NCBI GenBank assembly: GCA_002104945.1 | Contig: MCFH01000047.1 | Location: 310,001-374,000, forward strand | Source: Piromyces finnis | Taxonomy: Eukaryota; Neocallimastigomycota; Neocallimastigomycetes; Neocallimastigales; Neocallimastigaceae | Direction: 5' to 3' | Length of the DNA: 64,000 nucleotides | Part shown: piece after piece, positions 51,622 through 62,421 of the stretch | Position numbering within the stretch: the stretch's first letter is position 1 | How the letters are laid out: each line of letters begins with the position of its first letter | Made by a program: the position numbers and the translations under genes | The notes under the pieces: model-generated | What the model was told of the DNA's origin: nothing | What the model saw: the letters and a program-made list of their open reading frames with translations, nothing else | Database searches by the model: none

Positions 51622-53187
51622 ATGGATCAATTTAGTTCACAATTAGCCAATAATTTAGAAAATGGTTACACTGCTGGTGTTCCAGAACATTTAATTCAAG
51701 TATACAAGGAATTATCTGCATGGTGTGAATTAATTCAATATAAAATTGATGTGGATATTAATACTCGTGATGATATTAGAAAGCAAGTTCTTTCAAATAA
51801 CTTATTAAAGCATATTCAAGGCTTATGGCAAACTAAGGTTAGTGAATTTTACAATATTAGAAGAGATGAAGCTAGAGATAATCTTTCAAAGGCCTGTCAA
51901 AATAGAATTAACAATAGTCAAAAAATAATTGAAAGAGAAAATATTAATGCTGAAGAATACTTTAGTGATAGTGATTCTTTATCATCTGAAGAAGATTATT
52001 ATCATAGTCTTAATAATATGTCAACGGCGGAAGTAAGCATTAAGGATGATGAAGTGGTTGCTATCGTTAAATATAATACTGAATCCAATATAGATATTAC
52101 TGAAGATTATGCAAGCTTTGATGATGAATATGAATTTGATTATGGTAATGATTACTATGAATTTGATGAATACGATGATTATGATCTTCATCATTACAAA
52201 CAGGCAAATGAAACAAAGGTTACAATTAACTGTCCAAGTGTTGAAGAAAATAACGATTTATATGAACACTACAGGGAGTTTATAAATCGACCTGTTACTC
52301 CATCTTTACCAGAATGGTCTGAAAGTTATGAACAAAATAATTCTTGTGCAGCCGACTTTTTGAATAAATGGGATTTAAATGAAGAAAAGGATGATGCTAC
52401 TGATGAACTTTACGGATACACTGAACAGATAAAGAAAAAGGAAATTAAAGAAAATCTTAGTTACACTGAACAAATTATAAAAGAACAAAAAATTATAAAA
52501 GAACAAAAAAGAAAAAGTCAATCTTCACCTGAATCTAGGGATGATGAAAATGAAAGTTTATATTCATTCGACTATCCTGATAGGAGAAATAGTATTACAA
52601 AAGATATTGAAAATACAAAAGAATCAGAAATTACTAATGATGAAAATTCAATTCAAACCTTTATTAAAGATAGAACTGATCCGTTAAATGTTACATGTAA
52701 TGAAAAATGTAGACTATCTATTACTATTGATAATTCTGTTATTCATGGATCATACAAAAAAGATGATCAAGTAGTAAATGAACATCTCTATCCAAGAACA
52801 TTCGAACCTAAAGATATGTATTATGAGGAAAGTGATAACACCTCAACCAATGATAGTTTTATCTCTCCAGATGATTTATTGCTTTCAGCCACAGATGAAG
52901 AATTTATATATTCATCGGATAAAGTTTTATTGACGCCATTATCATCTGAAGTTATTTACATGATGGATAAGATGTATGATACAAAGGATGATTCTAATGA
53001 AAGCCATACTCCTGCTGAAGAAATTAAAACTTATTCTCAACCATTACCTAAAGAAGAAGTTAATTTGCCATTACTGGATAGAGAAGAAGAAAATCGTAAA
53101 AATGAACCTATTGCAACATACTTATACTGTAGAAGAGATAGTGGTTTCAGTGAAGGAACAGATGAACCATTTATCATCAACATTTAA
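51622..53187 (+). CDS. Acidic hypothetical protein
   Basis: A single open frame of 521 residues starting at the first ATG after a long A-rich leader. I do not recognise it. Residues 1-100 look folded and helical (for example HLIQVYKELSAWCELIQYKI, with conserved-looking Trp and Cys). The rest is highly acidic and low in complexity: a Ser/Asp/Glu block near 115-130, an Asp/Tyr-rich segment near 160-195 (EFDYGNDYYEFDEYDDYD), a Lys/Glu/Gln helix-like segment with a repeated YTEQI unit and IIKEQK twice near 275-305, then a Ser/Thr/Asp-rich C-terminal half. There is no signal peptide or membrane span. Long disordered acidic regions suggest a nuclear or scaffold-type intracellular protein, which is only a guess. 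Confidence 0.8.
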   Translation: MDQFSSQLANNLENGYTAGVPEHLIQVYKELSAWCELIQYKIDVDINTRDDIRKQVLSNNLLKHIQGLWQTKVSEFYNIRRDEARDNLSKACQNRINNSQKIIERENINAEEYFSDSDSLSSEEDYYHSLNNMSTAEVSIKDDEVVAIVKYNTESNIDITEDYASFDDEYEFDYGNDYYEFDEYDDYDLHHYKQANETKVTINCPSVEENNDLYEHYREFINRPVTPSLPEWSESYEQNNSCAADFLNKWDLNEEKDDATDELYGYTEQIKKKEIKENLSYTEQIIKEQKIIKEQKRKSQSSPESRDDENESLYSFDYPDRRNSITKDIENTKESEITNDENSIQTFIKDRTDPLNVTCNEKCRLSITIDNSVIHGSYKKDDQVVNEHLYPRTFEPKDMYYEESDNTSTNDSFISPDDLLLSATDEEFIYSSDKVLLTPLSSEVIYMMDKMYDTKDDSNESHTPAEEIKTYSQPLPKEEVNLPLLDREEENRKNEPIATYLYCRRDSGFSEGTDEPFIINI

Positions 53188-54557
53188 TTTGAAAATATTA
53201 TCTTTTTTTTTTTTTAATATTATCATTAAAAAGATTTTATTAACAATTTTTTTCTTTTGAATTAAATTATTAATTATAGAGATTTAAGAAAAAATTTGTT
53301 AAATGATTTTAGATATTTATATATATCTAACATAAAAATTTTTTTAATAATAAAAAAAAAAAAGTAATTTTATAAAGAAGAAAAAATATATAGAAAGTTA
53401 AAATTAAAAAAAAAAAAAAAATGTATAAAATTATTTGAATAGTGAAAGTAATAATAATAATAATAATAATAACTATTTAAATAATGAATAAAAAAAATTA
53501 CTATAATATTTATTTATTATAATTTTTTTTTATAAAGTAATTATTGATGTTATTATTTTTTTTATTATTATACATTTGAATTTTTTTTTTATTTTAATTT
53601 TAATTTACCCTTTTATATTTAATGAAAAATAAACTGAAAAAAAAATCTATATATTTTTTTTATTTTCTTTTTAGTATATTATATATATATTATATATATA
53701 TTAAATTAATTGAAATTACTTTTTTTTTTTTTTTTTAGTTGTTACTGTTACATCTTTTACAGCAACAACACTAGTTAAAAAAAAGATTTATGGTATAGAA
53801 ATCATTTAATATTTTCCCAATTTAAAAATTTTAGTACAAGGATACATTTTATTTTTAAACAATAGAATAGTATTTTTCAACAGTTTACACCCAACATCAA
53901 AAGTATAACTTTTTTTTTTTTTTCCACAAAACTAAAAATTTTAAAGTCTTTTCATGACAGTAAAAAAAAAAAAAAAAGACTTGAAGTATTAATATTCATC
54001 AATATATTTATTTTATTCTTTTAGAATAATGAATATCAAAGTATTTATTCCTATTATTGATTATTATGAATAAATTAGATATAGATTATTCTAAACATAA
54101 TTTATTTTCATTCGGGAAAGTTTTTTTTTTTTTTTTTTTTTAAGACAAATAATCAAACAAACAAACAAAAAATCATAACAACAATAAAAAAAAAAAAAAA
54201 AAAAAAAAAAAACGCAAAAACAAAATAACTAATTCAAAAACAATAAAATAAAATATGCGAAAATAAATCAAAAGAAAACAAATAATCTTTAACAAAACAT
54301 CCAACAAAATCTTTAAAAAACACATAACACAACAAAACAAGTCAAAAAAAAAATAAGGGTTAAAAAGATAGAAAAGAGATAATGTACATCTTTTTCCTAC
54401 TTCTTTTTAATTTTTTAAAGAAAAATAAATAAATAAAAATCAATTATAAAAAAAAGCAATAAAAATAATAAATTTAAAAAAAAAAAAAAAAAAAGCAAAA
54501 AAGCAATATCATAATTAAAAATCACAAATAACAAATTACAATACAAAAACCAAAAAC

Positions 54558-54597
<40 letters not shown>

Positions 54598-55481
54598 TTC
54601 CTAATATTATCCTTTATAATTATTTAAAACACTATTTATACTATTTATATTTGAAAAAAAAAAAAAAAGAAAAGAAAAAAATTAACAATATTTAGTTACT
54701 CATTTTAATATCAAAAAAAAAAAAAAAAAAAAAAAAATATTAATTATTCTATTTTCATTATAACTTTATATTTCAATAGAATTTTTGTTTTATTATTAAT
54801 TAATTATTTATTTTTCCTATCAATATTTTTTTTTTTTTTACATATTTATTTTTATCTTTTAAATAGATAGAACAATATTTTATAGAAATAGAAATAGAAA
54901 TTTTTATCTAGCTTATTTTTTTTTAAAAAAAAAAAAAAAAGATTAAAACTTTGAAACCATACATAAAAGAAAAGAAAGAAAAAGAAAATAAATAAAATAG
55001 AATAATTGATATAAAACCTATTTTTCTTTAAAATTAATGGTTTAAAACTTTTTATTTTTTATTTATTATCATTGTTCTAATAAATTTATTATTATTTAAA
55101 TTAGAGTGCAACAACAATATTTTTGTATTTTAAATCTACTCTATACTTTGTTTTTTTAATAGATAATTACATTATAATTTTATTATTATTATTATTATTA
55201 TTATATTTTATTTGTTTCTATTGAAATAGTAATATTTCTTTCCAAGTTTTTTTATTAAAGTAAAACTGGAATAGTATATTTCTTTCCAAGTTTTTTATTA
55301 AAGTAAAACTGGAAAAGTATACTTTTTTTTCCAAGTTTTTTTTTTATTTAATTAGTTTTATTAAAGTAAAAACTGGAATAGTATACTTCTTTCAGAGTTT
55401 TTTTATTTTTATATTTCTAAATGCTTTTATATACTGAGGTATAGATGAGTGTGGTGAGTTATCATCCTACCAATAATTTAG
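53188..55481. other. Intergenic between convergent genes
   Basis: About 2.3 kb. It includes a strongly A-rich, T-poor block on the + strand (about 54140-54740, with poly-A runs of up to 35 and AAC/CAA-like text) and a set of imperfect repeats next to the esterase end (55225-55407). I see no gene. Confidence 0.5.
55225..55407. repeat. Three to four imperfect 43-63-base tandem repeats
   Basis: Units read AATAGTAnnnTTCTTTCCAAG, a T-run, then TTATTAAAGTAAAACTGG. They start at about 55225, 55270 and 55313, with a partial copy at 55377. The third is expanded by extra T and TTAATTAG. The block ends 75 bases before the stop codon of the minus strand esterase, so it may fall within its 3' untranslated region. 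Confidence 0.8.
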
Positions 55482-56417
55482 TTAAAAACAATTAGCAATA
55501 AATTCTCTAATTTTTTTACAAGCTTCACGAGCTTCTGGCATGATACTCATTAATGGGTAGGTATGGAACATACCTTCTTTATTAAGAAGTTCTACTTCAT
55601 TTTCCTTATTTTCTTTAATTTTGTTAACGATATTTAAAGTATCGTCTAATAAAACTTCATCACTACCAACAATAAACAATGATTTTGGAAAAGTTGTAAA
55701 ATCTCCAAATAATGGTGAAACATAAGGATCTGTTTTTTCAGCATCTCCTGTAAAACAAAATATTTCACTATTAAAAATAATTTTTGTTTTTTCCTCGGTT
55801 AAAGTTTTATTTGGTTCACCAAATTGAACATCTTTTGAATAATTATCATAATAACTTTTACCAGAACATGTCATATCTGTCCATGGGGATAAAAAGAAAC
55901 CGCCTCTAGGGGCTGTACCTCTTTCCTTTTTAATTTTATGGATTAAAGCAATGGAAAGATTTCCTCCAGAAGAATCACCACCAACAACAATATCATTTGG
56001 TGAATATTCTTTTGTTAATTCATCCCATAAATCCATGGCTTCATTAATTTGTGTAGGATATTTATGTTCTGGAGCGACTGAATAATCCAATAATACAACT
56101 TTAATATCATCTCTAATATCACAGAGAGGATAGGAAAAGGAATGGTAAGTATTTGTTAAACCTAAAATATAGGCTCCACCATGCATATAATAAATAACTT
56201 TTTTAGGTGTTTTATTGGAATCTTTTGTAATTTCAATATATTTAGTTTTATTTAGTGTTTCTTTTCTTGTAAGAGTATATCCTTTTTTAAGAACATTTTT
56301 CATACTTTTTTTACTCATTTTACGTATCATATCTATACAATGAGGATGACTAATTGGATTTAAATTTACTTTTTTTTTTATTATAAATTTTAAAAGTTTT
56401 GCTCTGAAAGATACCAT
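55482..56417 (-). CDS. HSL-family alpha/beta-hydrolase (carboxylesterase)
   Basis: Intronless, 311 residues. It belongs to the hormone-sensitive-lipase-like (alpha/beta-hydrolase fold 3) group, which hydrolyses short-chain acyl or acetyl esters. Motifs: oxyanion-hole HGG (79-81, in YYMHGGAYILG), LLDYSVAPEHKYP (family: DYRLAPEHPFP), nucleophile elbow GGDSSGG with Ser149 (usually GDSAGG), SPWTDMTCSG, FIVGSDEVLLDD with probable catalytic Asp253, and GMFHTYPL with His285. The triad is therefore complete. The N-terminus (FRAKLLKFIIKKK) is basic and amphipathic rather than a clear signal peptide, so the enzyme is probably cytosolic or membrane-associated. It stands head-to-head with the paralogue at 58038, and the two share most motifs. 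Lack of introns, unlike the conserved eukaryotic genes here, would fit acquisition from bacteria, but I cannot test this. The substrate is unknown. Confidence 0.9.
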   Translation of the reverse strand: MVSFRAKLLKFIIKKKVNLNPISHPHCIDMIRKMSKKSMKNVLKKGYTLTRKETLNKTKYIEITKDSNKTPKKVIYYMHGGAYILGLTNTYHSFSYPLCDIRDDIKVVLLDYSVAPEHKYPTQINEAMDLWDELTKEYSPNDIVVGGDSSGGNLSIALIHKIKKERGTAPRGGFFLSPWTDMTCSGKSYYDNYSKDVQFGEPNKTLTEEKTKIIFNSEIFCFTGDAEKTDPYVSPLFGDFTTFPKSLFIVGSDEVLLDDTLNIVNKIKENKENEVELLNKEGMFHTYPLMSIMPEAREACKKIREFIANCF

Positions 56418-58037
56418 TTTAACTATTTTATTATTACTTTTTTTTTATTTATTTATTATATTTTGCTTTGTTATTATATTCTTTATTTTCTTTATCCTAT
56501 TTATTTATATATAATATTATTTAATTAATAATTTTTTTTTTAATTTCAATTTTTAAATTTAAAAAAAAAAAAAAGTAAAAAAAAAAAAAAATCATCATTT
56601 TTTCTTCTTTATGAAATTTCGTGTAACTTTTAATTTTATTTTAATATTTCTACAATAATAATAATTACTAATATTTATGCGGAGGTTTAAATGATATTTT
56701 GTCTCACATAAAAATCATACCATTTTTTTTACCCAACGTATACTATTCTTTGTGGCTTTTTTTTGGTTAAAAAATTATTTTTCGGATTTTTCGGATTTTT
56801 AAATCAATTAAAAATATTTTTTTTTTTTTTTTCCTTTTAGTAATTTCAACTTTATTTATTAATAATAAAGACACCATTTTATTTACTTATAATGTATGTG
56901 GCTTTTATTTATTAAATACATTTAATATTCCTAATATTTGTTTTTATAAAGTATAGTTTGATATAAAATAGGAATATGTATTTATTATAGTTTATATATA
57001 CTATTAATTATTATTATATTATATATATTCTTTTTATAATTTTTCATTAATTAAACACGAATATATTCTATTTTTATTATTTCATTTATCTTTTGAATTT
57101 CAAATTTATTACTAATCCTATAAAATAAAGTGGATTATTTGGATTGAAAACCAAAATGTTAAAGATCATATAAATATTTCTATATTAATAATTTATGATG
57201 TTTAAAGATGTTCTCCTTCGAATAACCACTGTGCAGTTAAAATTAAACAATAATTACTATCGATTGACAATTTAAATAAATTATAATAGAGGTAATGCTG
57301 ATGGATTGATGTATTTTGTTCTTTTAGCTAATTAAATAAATTTTTAATGTAATGTGGCTTACATATTAACTATCAATATATATTACAGTTAGGCAACATT
57401 AAGGAAAAATCGTTAGTTGACTTTTACAAATTCACTGAGGTTTTACTCAGCAAAGCTTTTTTTTTTTTTTATGAGGTTTGTGATCAGACTTTTGTTACAC
57501 GAAAAATGAATATTTATTATTGAAAAAGTTTATGCTCCATTTTTTTTAGTATCAAATAAAAAAAAGGATGGAATTAATGATTTATGGTAATATTGATATA
57601 TTTCTATATTTAACCTATTATCATTATTGTTATTTTTATTGTTTAGAGAAAAAGTCTAAAAGGTATTAATACAGATAATAAAATATATATATATATAAAT
57701 ATTAATTTCATAAATTTATTTTTTAAAAATTAGTATTAACATAAATATATGAATGATCAGGTGTTCAGTCACATATAAAGAGTGTCATTAGTAATAAATT
57801 ATATTTTTCTAAGAATAAATAATAAAAGAAAGAGTCATATGACTTTTATTAATACTATTTTAAATATAAAGAAAAATTAACCAAAATTATAAGAAATAAA
57901 TAAATAGAAAATAGTCTTTGCTTTTTTAAATTAGTAATAATAACAATAAAAAAAAAAAAAAAAAAGCATATATATATATCATATATATCTATAAATTTAT
58001 ATTTATTTTTAAATAATAATATAAAATTAAAAAAAAA
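56418..58037. other. Shared 5' region of the divergent esterase pair
   Basis: About 1.6 kb between the start codons of the two divergent esterases. 57190-57520 is somewhat richer in G and C than its surroundings and holds a small hairpin CTGAG...CTCAG near 57437. No ORF or RNA gene could be supported. Confidence 0.45.
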
Positions 58038-58985
58038 ATGAATTCAACATTCGGGAGTAACTATTTTGGATTTAAAAAAGTTCAACAAGCCAATTTATTG
58101 CCAAAAATCAGTTTAAATAACACAGCAAAAATACCAACACACAAATATTTATATGATAATATTAGAAAAGGTTACTCATTAACTAGAAAAAAAACAGAAA
58201 ATAATGCTAAATATGTCATTCTTAAAAATGAAACAGAAGAATCAATAAAAAAAGTAATATATTACATTCATGGTGGTAACTATGTCAAAGGTTTAACTAC
58301 AACTTATGAATCTTTAGTATATCCTTTATGTGATATTAGTGACGATATTCAAGTTATTTTATTAGATTATTCATTAGCTCCTAATTATAAATACCCAACT
58401 CAACTTGATGAAGCTTTTGATGTGTGGAATGAACTCACCAAAGAATTTACCCCAGAAGATATTATTATTGGTGGCGATTCCTCAGGTGGTCATTTAGCAT
58501 TATCATTAGTTGAAAAGATACAAAAGGATAAGAATGAATCCCCAAAATCAGCATTTTTCATATCACCATGGATAGATATGACATGTTCAGGTAAAAGTTA
58601 TTTTACTAATTATCAAAAAGATATTGTTCTCGGTGACCCCAACAAACCTTTAACAAAAGAAAACCTAGAAGAATTAAAAAATTCAGAAATGTTTTGTTTT
58701 ATAGGATATGCCAATAGAAATGATCCATATGTTTCTCCGTTGTTTGGAGACTATACTAAATTTCCAAATTCTCTTTTTATCGTTGGGGATAACGAAATCT
58801 TACTCGATGACACCTTAAACATGGTAAAAAAATTAAAAGAAAATGGACATAAAGTTAAATTATATAAAAAAGAAGGAATGTCACACAATTTCCCACTCTA
58901 TTTGAATTTCATGCAAGATGGTTTTGAAGCATTTATTACCATTAAAGATTTTATTGTTGATTCTTTTGAATTTGAATCAATGTAA
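58038..58985 (+). CDS. HSL-family alpha/beta-hydrolase, paralogue of 55482-56417
   Basis: Intronless, 315 residues. Motifs: HGG at 78-80 (YYIHGGNYVKG), LLDYSLAPNYKYP, GGDSSGG with nucleophile Ser148, SPWIDMTCSG, YVSPLFGDYTKFP, FIVGDNEILLDD with probable Asp251, and GMSHNFPL with His283, so the catalytic triad is intact. It matches its divergent neighbour almost end to end from RKGYSLTRKKT onward, but the first 35 residues differ and are more polar. In the family motif LAPEHxxP, Glu-His is replaced by Asn-Tyr (LAPNYKYP), a substitution its neighbour lacks. There is no signal peptide. The start is the first ATG after an A-rich leader; a later in-frame Met would remove conserved sequence. It is likely a duplicate that has begun to diverge in specificity. 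Confidence 0.9.
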   Translation: MNSTFGSNYFGFKKVQQANLLPKISLNNTAKIPTHKYLYDNIRKGYSLTRKKTENNAKYVILKNETEESIKKVIYYIHGGNYVKGLTTTYESLVYPLCDISDDIQVILLDYSLAPNYKYPTQLDEAFDVWNELTKEFTPEDIIIGGDSSGGHLALSLVEKIQKDKNESPKSAFFISPWIDMTCSGKSYFTNYQKDIVLGDPNKPLTKENLEELKNSEMFCFIGYANRNDPYVSPLFGDYTKFPNSLFIVGDNEILLDDTLNMVKKLKENGHKVKLYKKEGMSHNFPLYLNFMQDGFEAFITIKDFIVDSFEFESM

Positions 58986-61900
58986 TAAAAAAAAAACTTT
59001 TTTATACCTAAAAAAATTAAATTCTATTATCATTACGCATTACTTTAATCTTAATTTAAACTTGTATCATAAAGTACATATTTTCCATTATATCTATCTT
59101 TTTCTTATTTAAATATACCAAAATAATAATAAATAAATAAATAAATAAATTTTTATTTTATATATAATAACGTTAATCTTAAAGTTTATCCTACCTTTTT
59201 TTTTATTATTATTATTTTAAATTAAAATTTCAGAATATAGTTGATAACTAAATATTATCATTGATTTAATATGAAAATATTATCTTTTGTATTATAATAG
59301 GAGTGAATGAAAAATAATAAAATAAAAAATGATTTTATTTAAATCATTTTAAATGAATATAAAAAGTTTTTGATTTTTAAAGAATAAAAAATTTAAATTT
59401 AAATTTAAATATAACTTATTATTGTATATGTTTATATTTAATATAATCATAATATATATAAATGTATTATTAGTAAATGTTCTTTGATATATTTTTATAA
59501 AAAAGAAAAACACTGATTTGGAAGTATATACATAAAAAAGGTAATACATAATTACTAACAATCATTATCATTAAAAATATACCTTTTCTTTGATATATAC
59601 ATATCATCATCTAGTAATTAACAATTGTAACTATCTTAATACATTATTCTAATTGTTAAATTCTATACTCAAAACTATACCATCTATTAGGGATATTAAA
59701 AAAAAAGAATAAGTGAGATTATCATTGTTAACATTATTCTCGTTTTTAAATATTTTTTATTATCATGTTTTTAAATTCCTTTCATCCCATTCCCTTTTAT
59801 CAAATTAACAAGTTTTCCAACTTTAAAAAAAATTAAATATACAAAAGATAATACCTATTAATACTATTTTAACCTCTTATTATATAATTTAGTAATTAGT
59901 ATAATCATTGAAATAATAATTATAAAAATAAAATAAGAAAGATGAGCTTCCACTAAAAACATCCATATTATCAATGTTTTTTTAAAGACTTAATAGTACA
60001 AAAGAAGTAAATGAATATTTTATTATAATAATTTTAGGATACACATTTTTAATTAAAGTTAAGTATAATTTAATTATAAATGAATATAAATTTTGAGTTT
60101 AAAGTTTTTATAGCCTAATCTTATTAATAATTATATATAAAAAAAAAAGAAAAGAAAAGAAAATAGACAATTAATTATAACATCAACGCTATTTTTTTAA
60201 AGTATTAATAAAAGACTGAATTTAAATTTTTGATTATTTACCATTGAACAGGAGACAAAATTTAATTTATTGGAAAAAAAATATTAAAAAAAAAAAATTA
60301 ATTTTAAAAGTTTTTTTTTTATTTAAATTAAGAAGGTACCGATAAAGCCTCAATTCCTAATAAAAAGATAGAATAAAATGATAATGAAAAGAAGAATTAA
60401 AAGAAAAATGGAAGAATAATAAAAAATTATAATAAATTGTTTTTATTATTATTATTGGTAGTAGTCGTCATTGTTGTATCATGTAATTTCTAAAAATTTA
60501 TTTTGTTACAAGTTTACACGTTAATTTGTTTTATTAAAGCTTTATATTTTAATTAATTATTATTTCATTTCATATATCCTTTAATATCTTTTATCTACAA
60601 GTTTTAAACGTAATTTTCATCTCTTTTTTTCTTCATCAATTACAATTGATTTTTCAATCCTTCAAAACCTTGATTCTTCTGAACACTTCCATATAACAAT
60701 ACCAAAAGATCATTTTATTTTAATGTCATCATGTTAAACAAATACAAAAATTTAATTTATTTATTCATGTTTTAATTATGAAAATAAATTAAATTTAAGC
60801 ATGAAAGATTTAATTATTAATATATTACAATATATTTTAATATACACAAAAATTAATCCTATTTATTTTTTTTAAAAAAAAAAAATTCTTTTTTTTTTAA
60901 AGGTTTTCAATTTTTCTCTTTTTTTTTCTTTTAAAAAAAATTCTTTTAATTTAGTATTATTTTTTTCTTATTATTATTATACGAAAAAAGTTTTAAAAAG
61001 AATAGACCTACAGACTTTTATAAATAATAATACGAATGATATAATATAATATATATTATATTACTTTTTATGTAACATTGTTCCACTTTAAATCTATTTC
61101 TTTTCTTTTTTTTCTTTAATGTAAAGAGAAAAAAAATAATTTAAAGAACTGATTTTATAATGTTAAATAATAACTATTGTTAAATAATCTTAAAACAAGA
61201 AAAAAAAATTAAACTATCATTATTCTATATAGTTTAATATTAGTGAAATTAAAAGTAAATAAAAGAAGAAGAAGGCATACTAAACATTCTCAAACTTTTT
61301 TTTAACTAATAAACTCATAATATTCTATTCAATTCAATTGCTTTCAATAAACTCATAATATTCTATTCAATTGTTTTCAATAAACATGTTTTTAATTTGT
61401 ATATAAAAATAAGGTAAAGTCATATCAAATAATTATATTTAATATAATATACATACATATATTTTATAATTAAGAAATGAAAAAAAAATAATTATAAAGT
61501 AAAATATATTATATATGTAATTATAAATTAAATTCTCAAACCTTTTCTTTTTTTAAAATATTTAAATATATGCATTGTCAATACAATAAACTATTAAAAT
61601 AATATTATTATTTATATTATTATTATTATTTTGTATAATTTATAATTTAAATATTTTAAAATATAAGATTTTTAAAAAATATTTTTAAATTGTTCTAATT
61701 ATATATTCTAATTTCACTTTTCCTATTTCTATTTTATTATATATCAATTTATATAGATTATTGGTTAAGAAAAAAAACAGTTTTTCTTTTAAATACAATA
61801 CTTTTTAAAAATAAAATAAAAAAAAAATTAAACAATTTCTATTTTAACTTTTTTCAAATATAATCTATTAAAAAAAAAAATACTGGAAATCAGGATTTCT

Positions 61901-62421
61901 TTAAAATAATAATAAGAAAAAAATAATAATACTCGAGTTGTTTATAATACCACTTCAAATAATAATACCATCTATTATTAAAAATATTTATGTGTTTCAT
62001 TAAATAAACCATTGAAATAAAAAAGAGAATTTTTTTATTAATTCAAAAATTCAAATAATATTAATAAATCTAATTTACATGTTTTTTTTCTTTAGGGAAA
62101 AAAAAAAATAAAAAAGATTGTATATAAATAGAGTTTATATACTTAATGTTTAAACAAGTTCACATAATTAAATTATCATAGTATATTTAATTATGATAAC
62201 ATAATTATTTAAAAGAATTTTATTTTAATTAAAATAATGTATAATCATACAATAATAATTTTAAAAATTAAAATTTACAAATATATATACATATCTCTTT
62301 AAAAATTTAATTTTAAAAAAGGAAAAAAGGTAATAATATTTTATCGCATAATATAGTATTCATTCAATCGTTTAATAAGAAAAATTACAATAAATTTGTT
62401 AAAAGATTTTCAATTATTAAA
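58986..62421. other. Intergenic
   Basis: About 3.4 kb of AT-rich sequence between two + strand genes. It holds a small direct repeat at 61308-61378 and otherwise simple sequence. The last 400 bases or so include the presumed promoter of the partial gene at 62422. Confidence 0.5.
61308..61378. repeat. Two-copy direct repeat of 33-38 bases
   Basis: AATAAACTCATAATATTCTA then TTCAATT...TTTC occurs at 61308 and 61346. The first copy carries an extra CAATT unit. Confidence 0.85.

Noticed and set aside
57190-57310. Possible box C/D snoRNA (TGATGT ... CTGA)
   Set aside because: Box matches are short and imperfect, there is no terminal stem, and the sequence is too AT-biased to judge by eye.
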